Of a stretch of 64,000 nt of DNA, positions 56,853-64,000 are shown one piece after another (position 1 is the stretch's first letter; every line of letters starts with the position of its first letter). The stretch spans positions 4,092,001-4,156,000 of the forward strand of contig NC_014158.1 of assembly GCF_000092225.1 (NCBI RefSeq). The letters are read 5' to 3'. The notes under the pieces are model-generated. The model did no database searches and was not told the DNA's origin. It saw nothing but the letters and a program-made list of their open reading frames with translations. This DNA is from Tsukamurella paurometabola DSM 20162. Lineage in GTDB: Bacteria > Actinomycetota > Actinomycetes > Mycobacteriales > Mycobacteriaceae. Position numbers and translations under genes: made by a program.

Positions 56853-58122
56853 GACCCGACCGGTCCGCCCGGGCGAGATACGCCGCACTGCCGATCAGGG
56901 TGGCCAGGAACAGCCAGACGTAGACACCGCCCGCGAGGGCCTTGAGCACAGGATTGTCGAAGGGCCGCAAGAAGATACCGATGGCATAGGTGTCGTGCAC
57001 GGTCTCGACCCCGGTGGGCTGCAGGTTCGGGAAATAGGTGACCCAGATGAACGTGGCCGCCACCAGCGCGAGCGGCGCCACCAGGTAGGCCAGGCGGTGC
57101 GGCCAGTCTGTCGCGAGCAACGCCGGGGTGAGCAGCACGATGAGCAGCGGCACGAACCACACCCAGTGGTGGCCCCACGAGAACGGCGAGACGGCGCACG
57201 CGGTGAGGCCGACGAGGGTGATCGCGAGCAGCACGTGACCGCGCCGGTACGCCCACGCGGCCACGGCGAGACCGGCGAGCGCGGCGGGCACGGCCGCGAG
57301 CAGCCAGTGCGCGGTCGACGGTTCGTCAGCATGGGAGAGGTAGGCGATCAGGCCGTTGATGGACTGGTTGCCCACCTGGTTGGGCTCGCCCACGCGGTTC
57401 GCGTCGAGGAACGTGCCCGACCAGTACTTCAGCGATTCCTGCGGGATCACCGCGAAGCCGATGGCCACGGTGCCGGCGAGGGTGATCAGCGCATTGCGGG
57501 CCTCGCGCCACTGCCGGGTGACCACGAGGTAGGCGAGGAAGAACAGCGGCGTGAGCTTGATGCCGGCGGCGATGCCGATGCTGAATCCCTTGCCGCGCGA
57601 CCCCTTCGGGCGTCCGAGGTCCCACAGCAGGATCAGCATGAGGAAGACGTTGATCTGCCCGAACCAGATCGTGGTGCGCACCGGTTCGAGCACCGTGGCC
57701 ACCAGGGTGAGGCAGATCGCGGCGAACCAGACCCGGCGGTCGCGGGCGAAGCCCAGCAGCCGGAAGGCGATCAGGATGCAGGCCAGCAGCGCGACCATGA
57801 TCGCGATCGTCCACACCCAGCGCAGCACCTCGGTCGACATCCACGAGAGCGGAACGAAGATCACGCCCGCGAAGGGCGTGTACGTGAAGGGCAGGATGTC
57901 GTTGAGCAGCGGACCGTCGTAGAGGCCGGCCCCGCCGTGCGCCACGATCTCGCCACCCTTGCGGTAGACCTCGGCGTCAATCTGGTTGTGGAACAGGCCG
58001 AACATCGGCGTGGAGAACGGGATTCGCACGAACTGCTGCCACACCGCGATCCCGGCGGCCACGGCGAACAGCGCCATCACCCACCACTGGCGCGGGAACC
58101 GCCGGCTGATCTCGTTCGCCAC
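56842..58122 (-). CDS. GT87 (DUF2029) polyprenol-phosphate glycosyltransferase
   Basis: This 426-residue membrane protein has about ten helices, the outer loop NQIDAEVYRKGGEIVAHG with the catalytic acidic residue, GIAAGIKLTPLFFLAYL and NQVGNQSINGLI, typical of GT87 enzymes such as PimE and AftC. These transfer mannose or arabinose from decaprenyl-phosphate donors to envelope lipoglycans. Which sugar is used cannot be read. It is coupled to the ThrE gene. Confidence 0.87.
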   Translation of the reverse strand: MANEISRRFPRQWWVMALFAVAAGIAVWQQFVRIPFSTPMFGLFHNQIDAEVYRKGGEIVAHGGAGLYDGPLLNDILPFTYTPFAGVIFVPLSWMSTEVLRWVWTIAIMVALLACILIAFRLLGFARDRRVWFAAICLTLVATVLEPVRTTIWFGQINVFLMLILLWDLGRPKGSRGKGFSIGIAAGIKLTPLFFLAYLVVTRQWREARNALITLAGTVAIGFAVIPQESLKYWSGTFLDANRVGEPNQVGNQSINGLIAYLSHADEPSTAHWLLAAVPAALAGLAVAAWAYRRGHVLLAITLVGLTACAVSPFSWGHHWVWFVPLLIVLLTPALLATDWPHRLAYLVAPLALVAATFIWVTYFPNLQPTGVETVHDTYAIGIFLRPFDNPVLKALAGGVYVWLFLATLIGSAAYLARADRSGRDA

Positions 58123-58147
58123 CGGCGCGATCCTCCTGCTCAGACCC

Positions 58148-59557
<1,410 letters not shown>

Positions 59558-59621
59558 ATCGACCACTATACGTGGTCAGCCGATTTCGGGTCACAGGGAC
59601 CCGTCGTCTAGGATGGTCGAC

Positions 59622-59707
59622 GGAGGATTCGCCTAGTGGCCTATGGCGCTCGCCTGGAACGCGGGTTGGGTTAATAGCCCTCAGGGGTTCAAATCCCCTA
59701 TCCTCCG
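59622..59707 (+). tRNA. tRNA-Ser (anticodon GGA)
   Basis: A class II tRNA with acceptor GGAGGAT/ATCCTCC, anticodon stem CTCGC/GCGGG and loop CTGGAAC giving anticodon GGA, a long variable arm GGG...CCC and T arm AGGGG-TTCAAAT-CCCCT. Discriminator G is at 59707. The 3' CCA is not encoded (CCG follows). Confidence 0.97.
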
Positions 59708-59713
59708 CCGCGA

Positions 59714-59752
59714 GAATGCCCGCGATCAGCACATCTGGTCGCGGGCATTCTT
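59714..59752 (+). terminator. Terminator after tRNA-Ser
   Basis: A 16-base stem (59714-59729 with 59735-59750, one T-G wobble) and 5-base loop CACAT follow the tRNA directly, ending in TT. It would end the tRNA transcript and also covers the 3' side of the convergent SRPBCC gene. Confidence 0.85.
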
Positions 59753-59765
59753 CATGTCCCGACCT

Positions 59766-60215
59766 TCATCCTGCGAGATCGGCGACCACGGCGCCGAGCC
59801 GCGGGAACAGGGTGCGACTCCAGCCGCGTTCGACGGCGTTGCGGGCGAAGGCCTGCTGCCGGTCGTCGATATCGAAGCCGCTGAACACCAGGAGCACCCG
59901 GGTGCCGGTGCCCTCGGGCACCAGCGTGAAGTCCACCATCCACCGCATCGGTCGGGCTGCCCGCAGGTCGGTGTAGCTGTGGGTGAACCGCCTCGCCGGG
60001 TCGGCCGTGACCACCTCGCAGGAGACCTCGCCCGGCGGATCGGACGGGATCTCCAGAATGAATGTGCTCCCCACTTGGGCGCGTAATCCCACCGGGCGCG
60101 CGCACCAGCGCTCCATGAGGTCCGGCTCGGTGAGCGCCCGCCAGACCGTCTCGGGCGAAGCCGCCATGAACATGTCGAGTTCCACGGCGGTGCGATCACG
60201 CTCGATCTCGAACAT
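59766..60215 (-). CDS. SRPBCC/AHSA1-like protein
   Basis: This 149-residue protein starts FEIERDRTAVELDMFMAASPETVWRAL and has EPDLMERWCA and RRFTHSYTDL, matching the AHSA1-like SRPBCC group. Function unknown; ligand binding is likely. ATG 60215 is chosen over an upstream frame start. Divergent from the alpha/beta hydrolase. Confidence 0.8.
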   Translation of the reverse strand: MFEIERDRTAVELDMFMAASPETVWRALTEPDLMERWCARPVGLRAQVGSTFILEIPSDPPGEVSCEVVTADPARRFTHSYTDLRAARPMRWMVDFTLVPEGTGTRVLLVFSGFDIDDRQQAFARNAVERGWSRTLFPRLGAVVADLAG

Positions 60216-60259
60216 TCTCCGAGAGTAGGCGAGACTGGACGCCTGGAGAGGGGGTCTCG

Positions 60260-61108
60260 GTGACGGATTCACGGTTCCGCAGCGCCGCGGGTGGTCAGCG
60301 AGTGCGTGCGGAGTACACGCGCTTGCTTGCGGAGTACCTGCCGGAGGTGACGCGCACCGTCGTCGACGGGACGCATGTGCTCAGTGCCGGACCGGCCGGG
60401 GCGCCTCCGGTGCTTCTCCTGCACGGTTCGGGCGGCACGTCGCTGAACTGGGCGGCGGAGATTCCCGCCCTCGCGGCGACGCGGCGGGTACACGCGATCG
60501 ATCTCCCCGGCGAGCCGGGCGGCACCGTCGTCGAGCGGCTGCCGCTGGAACCCGGTACGCACGCCGCATGGCTGGCCGGAGTCGCGGACGCCCTCGATGT
60601 GCAGCGCGCGACGGTGATCGGGGAATCCCTGGGCGGCTGGGTGGCGCTCGACTACGCGTCGGCGCATCCATCCCGGGTCACGACGCTCGGCCTGCTGGTG
60701 CCGGGAGGGCTGGGGCCACGGCGGATCGCGCCGCTGTTCGTCGCGGGTCTGCTGAGCCTGCTGGGCGAACCGGGGCGGCGGCGCGCGATGAGCTACTTCA
60801 CCGGCTGGCACCCGTCGGGGAGCCCCGGTCTGGAATCGGATCTCGCGGCGTTCAGCGGGCTCGTCTTCCGCGCCTTCGCACCGCGCACCGATGGTCTGCC
60901 CGAGTTCGACGATGCGACCCTCGCGGCCGTCACCGCACCGGTCACGGCCGTCTTCGGCGCGCGGGACCGGATGCTGGACGGCCGCAAGGGCGCCGCCCGG
61001 GCGCGAGCGGCGTTCGGCGATGCCTCCGTGACCGTGGAGCCCGACGGCGGACACCTGCTCCCCGACCGGCTGGCGCGGGTCATGGCCGCGGCGGGCGCCG
61101 ACGACTAG
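60260..61108 (+). CDS. Alpha/beta hydrolase
   Basis: This 282-residue hydrolase has oxyanion-hole HGSGGTSLNW, nucleophile elbow IGESLGGW (Ser near residue 121), an Asp in AVFGARDRML and the final His in GGHLLPD. Substrate unknown, probably an ester or lactone. GTG 60260 has GGAGAGGGG just upstream. It is divergent from the SRPBCC gene. Confidence 0.85.
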   Translation: MTDSRFRSAAGGQRVRAEYTRLLAEYLPEVTRTVVDGTHVLSAGPAGAPPVLLLHGSGGTSLNWAAEIPALAATRRVHAIDLPGEPGGTVVERLPLEPGTHAAWLAGVADALDVQRATVIGESLGGWVALDYASAHPSRVTTLGLLVPGGLGPRRIAPLFVAGLLSLLGEPGRRRAMSYFTGWHPSGSPGLESDLAAFSGLVFRAFAPRTDGLPEFDDATLAAVTAPVTAVFGARDRMLDGRKGAARARAAFGDASVTVEPDGGHLLPDRLARVMAAAGADD

Positions 61109-61243
61109 CGGCTCCGCGCCCCGTTTGGGCGAACTGTCCGGTTAGTGTGGTCCCTCACAAAAGATCTCCTTCCGCTGCGCAACGCGGGTTCAGTGATTAG
61201 CCTCGGAGGTATCCGCACCGATGCCGCCGCCCCGGAGACAGTG

Positions 61244-61708
61244 ATGCAGTGGACCGTGATCGACCTCGCCGACGCCATGCGACTGGCGCGCGGGCTGGGC
61301 GAGGAGTGGTCGACCGCACCGGAGTTGGTCCAGGTGGTGGCGGCCCGTCGGGACCGGCCCATCGATGTGACCGCCACCGACCTCACCGGCACCGGCATCA
61401 CGGGCACCGTGCTCGCCGGCCGTGACCGGGACACCATCGTGCATGCCACCGGGCTTCCGCCGTTCTTCGCCGAGCACGTGATCTTCCACGAACTCGGGCA
61501 CCTGGTGTGCGGACACCTGGACGACGCTGAGGCAGGCGAGCGGATCCGGTTCCGCAGCGCCCACTCGAATCCGGCACACGAACACGAGGCCGAGCTGGTG
61601 GCGACCGCCTTCGCCCAGGTCCGCTCGGAGCGTGGCCGTCACCGGCGTCGGGTCGCCGACGACGGCGGCTTCATCGCCACGCTGGCTCCGCACATGTTGT
61701 CGCGATGA
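61244..61708 (+). CDS. ImmA/IrrE-type metallopeptidase
   Basis: This 154-residue protein has a zinc protease motif HVIFHELGHLVCGH and a downstream HEHEAELVATAFA that supplies further ligands, as in ImmA/IrrE family endopeptidases. It lacks a helix-turn-helix, so it acts on another protein, probably a regulator or membrane partner. ATG 61244 follows GGAGA; a longer GTG start at 61145 is possible. The next gene, eight bases downstream, encodes a multi-pass membrane protein typical of the partner in this cassette type. Confidence 0.8.
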   Translation: MQWTVIDLADAMRLARGLGEEWSTAPELVQVVAARRDRPIDVTATDLTGTGITGTVLAGRDRDTIVHATGLPPFFAEHVIFHELGHLVCGHLDDAEAGERIRFRSAHSNPAHEHEAELVATAFAQVRSERGRHRRRVADDGGFIATLAPHMLSR

Positions 61709-61715
61709 GTCCGTC

Positions 61716-62876
61716 ATGCCGCCTCCGCATACCGTTGTCGTCCTGAACGACGTCCTGTTCTCCGGGGCATCGCTCGCCTGCGCCCTCGTGGCGGTGTTGA
61801 TCGCGGCCACCTGCCTCAAGCCCGGTCGCGCCGCGCAGGTTCGCCGCTGGCTGGCGCTGTCCTTCGGCCTCAAGGCACTCGGATTCGCCAGCGCCGCACC
61901 GTGGATCGTTCGGCGGGTGAATGCCGTCTTCGCCGACTCCGCCTCGCTGCTGATCACCTACTCCATATCACCGCTGTGGTGCGCATCGATGATCCTGGTG
62001 GCACGCTCGTGGCGGCTCGGATCGGTGTCCCGGGCCTTCGGATTCACCGTGGGCGGAGCAGCGATCGGCAGCACCGTCGCGATGATCGTGCTGTGGTGGC
62101 ACACTCCCCGGACCGATCTCGTCGGCTCGGTCAGCGCGAAGCTCGCGGAGACAGCGACCGGGACGGCGCTGATCCTGACCTACGCCGGCTCGCTGTCGAT
62201 CGGGCTGATCGTGCTGTTGGGCGCGTGCCGGTTCCACACCGACCGCCTGGGCGAGGTGGCCACCCGGGAGGTACGCACCGCGGTGGCGATCATCTCCGCC
62301 GGTGTCGCGCTCGATCTGGTCTTCGCGGCCAACCAAGCCGCCAAGGCATTGTCGAGCGCGCACGGAACCCCGCTCGTGGCATTGGAATACGTCACCGCAC
62401 CATCGGCGATCCTGGCCGCCGTGCTGTTGGGAGCCGGCTTCGCGTACCCGGAAGCCCGGCACCGCTGGCGCGATGCCGCTCGCGACGCCCGAGCCCGCCG
62501 GACCTGCCGCGCACTCACCCCGCTGTGGACCGACCTGAACACCACCCGAGGCGCCGAACCCACGCCGTGGCTCGCCGCCGCGCACCCCGAGATCCGCGTG
62601 TACCGGATGATGGTCGACATCCACGACGGCCTGATCCATCTCGCCCCCCTGCTCCCCGGCGTCGGCGAGCGATCACACCCGCAGTCGAGCGCGGAGTTCG
62701 CCCGGGAGATCCGCGGCGCTGTGTTACAGATGCATAAATCGGACAGTCCGACGGAGGGACAGTACGGGTTCGGCGAGATCGCACGCCGCCCGGATCTACC
62801 GTTTGACCAGCAGATTTCTTGGGTCAGCTCAGTCTCGCGCGAGTACCGATCGTTAACGGATCGTAAACAAACCTAA
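61716..62876 (+). CDS. MAB_1171c-like multi-pass membrane protein
   Basis: This 386-residue protein has six to seven helices between about residues 8 and 250, including LIAATCLKPGRAAQVRRWLA loop and a SLSIGLIVLLGACRFHTDRLG segment, followed by a soluble C-terminus with EIRVYRMMVDIHDGLIHL. This pattern matches the MAB_1171c/DUF6545-type family of putative signalling or transport membrane proteins that sit next to ImmA/IrrE-like peptidases in actinobacteria. ATG 61716 is placed just after the peptidase stop. No known ligand. Confidence 0.75.
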   Translation: MPPPHTVVVLNDVLFSGASLACALVAVLIAATCLKPGRAAQVRRWLALSFGLKALGFASAAPWIVRRVNAVFADSASLLITYSISPLWCASMILVARSWRLGSVSRAFGFTVGGAAIGSTVAMIVLWWHTPRTDLVGSVSAKLAETATGTALILTYAGSLSIGLIVLLGACRFHTDRLGEVATREVRTAVAIISAGVALDLVFAANQAAKALSSAHGTPLVALEYVTAPSAILAAVLLGAGFAYPEARHRWRDAARDARARRTCRALTPLWTDLNTTRGAEPTPWLAAAHPEIRVYRMMVDIHDGLIHLAPLLPGVGERSHPQSSAEFAREIRGAVLQMHKSDSPTEGQYGFGEIARRPDLPFDQQISWVSSVSREYRSLTDRKQT

Positions 62877-63006
62877 AAGGTGATTCGGGTCACTACCGAA
62901 TTCTACTGTCAGTAGATACTGTGGGTGTCAGACGTTCCGCCGACGCCGCCGGACGTTGCATCATATTCCTCCCCACGGGGACACCCACGACCGCAAGGTG
63001 CTCGCC

Positions 63007-63849
63007 ATGAACGAGAATTCCGTAGTCGCAACCCGTACCGAGAGCTTCCGGCGGCCGAACGGCATCCGGATCTCCTACCGCTACACCCCCGCTGCGGCGC
63101 ACGCAGCGAACCAGGCGCCGATCTTCCTCCTGCACGGAACGTTCCAGTCCGCGCGCATCTGGGAGTCCATCGGTGTCACCGACGCCCTGCGCGGCGATCG
63201 TCCGCTGATCGAGGTCGATATGCTCGGCCACGGCGCCAGCGACAAGCCGGTCGATCCGCAGGACTACCTGATCGAGGCGCTGGCCCACGACCTGCTCGGC
63301 ATCGCCGACGAACTGGGCTTCGAGCGATTCCACACGGTCGGCTTCTCGCTGGGTGCACGCACCTCGCTGCGCATCCCGTTCATCGCACCGGGCCGGCTGG
63401 AATCGATGGTGTGCGTGGGCGGTTCGCACCGCCCACAGCCCTCGTTGGCGGACCGCGTCTTCTTCCCGGGCGCCCGGGCCGCGCTCGACAGCGGATCAAT
63501 GGATGTCTTCATGGATCAGTGGGACGCGCAGCGCGAGCGGCCGCTCAGCGCTGCGTCACGCGATCGTCTGCGCACCAACGAGCCGGGGGCACTGGCCGCC
63601 TTCTTCGACTCGCAGGAACTCGATTCGGGTCGCGAGATCGACGACTATGCAGCGGTGTTCACCCCAGCGCTGTTCCTCGTCGGCGAGCACGACTCGGAGC
63701 GCCTGGCCGATTCCTGGCTGCTCGCGGGGACCATGCCGGCCGGCTACTTCTCCGTGCTCGAGGATGCAGACCACTCTGCGTCGATCCGCGCCGCGGCACC
63801 GGAGATCCTGCGGCACTTCGACGCACTGGAGTTGGCGTCCGCCGCCTGA
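63007..63849 (+). CDS. Alpha/beta hydrolase
   Basis: This 280-residue hydrolase has oxyanion segment LLHGTFQSARIW, Asp-containing LIEVDMLGHGASD, nucleophile elbow TVGFSLGA (Ser near residue 110) and a final DADHSAS. It could hydrolyse an ester or lactone. ATG 63007 is used with AAGGTG upstream; it follows the membrane protein after 130 bases, so it may belong to the same stress or signalling cassette. Substrate unknown. Confidence 0.85.
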   Translation: MNENSVVATRTESFRRPNGIRISYRYTPAAAHAANQAPIFLLHGTFQSARIWESIGVTDALRGDRPLIEVDMLGHGASDKPVDPQDYLIEALAHDLLGIADELGFERFHTVGFSLGARTSLRIPFIAPGRLESMVCVGGSHRPQPSLADRVFFPGARAALDSGSMDVFMDQWDAQRERPLSAASRDRLRTNEPGALAAFFDSQELDSGREIDDYAAVFTPALFLVGEHDSERLADSWLLAGTMPAGYFSVLEDADHSASIRAAAPEILRHFDALELASAA

Positions 63850-63884
63850 CCCCGCTCGTACTCCACCGGGACCCGGTCGACGAT

Positions 63885-64000
63885 CTACTCGTCGGCCGGG
63901 TTCTGTGCTGAATGACCGGCAGCCGGAAGACCCTCCAGCTTCCGCGCGTTGTCGATGATCGCGACGATACTCGCCAGACTGGCCTCGCCGAGCCCTTCCG
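63885..64000 (-). CDS. C-terminal end of an unidentified protein (continues beyond window)
   Basis: A minus-strand frame enters from the right edge and ends at TAG 63887-63885. The 38 visible residues include LASIVAIIDNARKLEGL and end NPADE. The composition is normal for a gene but too short to identify the family. Confidence 0.55.
   Translation of the reverse strand, partial: EGLGEASLASIVAIIDNARKLEGLPAAGHSAQNPADE

Overview
The window is high-GC actinobacterial DNA. Its backbone follows the Mycobacterium tuberculosis Rv3708c-Rv3722c order as I remember it: asd, ask, leuA, murT, gatD, recR, ybaB, cell-wall amidase, SRPBCC protein, FAD oxidoreductase, CFA-type methyltransferase, dnaX, aspartate aminotransferase. 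The SRP RNA and tRNA-Ser(GGA) follow. This order, together with an MmpS-like protein and PIG-V/GT87-type mannosyltransferases, points to a mycolic-acid actinobacterium (Mycobacteriales). A Tsukamurella- or Gordonia-like genus is my guess, not a demonstrated identification.

1-9581: end of a lipoprotein-type penicillin-binding protein, a small secreted protein, a lone trpF, a Met/His-repeat membrane protein with a PepSY membrane protein (metal handling), a ferritin, a TetR regulator coupled to a GT39-type glycosyltransferase, then the aspartate-pathway pair ask-asd on the minus strand.

9700-24650: an insertion between ask and leuA. It holds an MmpS-like protein, a PIG-V-type mannosyltransferase, an MbtH-like protein, an ABC-2 permease and one 3786-residue protein. 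That protein is a three-module NRPS (C-A-T, C-A-T, C-A-T, thioesterase) whose polypeptide continues in frame into a complete DrrA-type ABC ATPase. The permease start codon overlaps its stop. This is the most unusual system in the window: peptide release and export appear to be encoded in one chain.

24640-40430: leuA behind a leucine-codon leader peptide, then a mosaic of accessory genes: an EamA exporter and MocR regulator whose start codons overlap on opposite strands, flavohemoprotein, SDR, FAD dehydrogenase with a divergent TetR, an AlkZ-like winged-helix protein, an LLM flavin monooxygenase coupled to an MFS carrier, a LysR/EamA divergent pair and a methyltransferase.

40460-59760: conserved core: murT-gatD (peptidoglycan amidation; the MurT zinc ribbon is degraded), ogt/SRPBCC/DinB cluster, a nucleoside-kinase-like NTPase, recR-ybaB, amidase, pseudouridine synthase, SRPBCC, a FAD oxidoreductase plus methyltransferase pair resembling branched-fatty-acid synthesis, a lipoprotein, dnaX, alkaline phosphatase behind a PHO-box-like repeat, ThrE-like exporter, GT87 glycosyltransferase, aspartate aminotransferase, SRP RNA, tRNA-Ser.

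59760-64000: SRPBCC protein, alpha/beta hydrolase, an ImmA/IrrE-type metallopeptidase followed by a multi-pass membrane protein, another hydrolase, and the 3' end of an unidentified minus-strand gene. I saw no insertion sequence, CRISPR array, prophage or rRNA gene.
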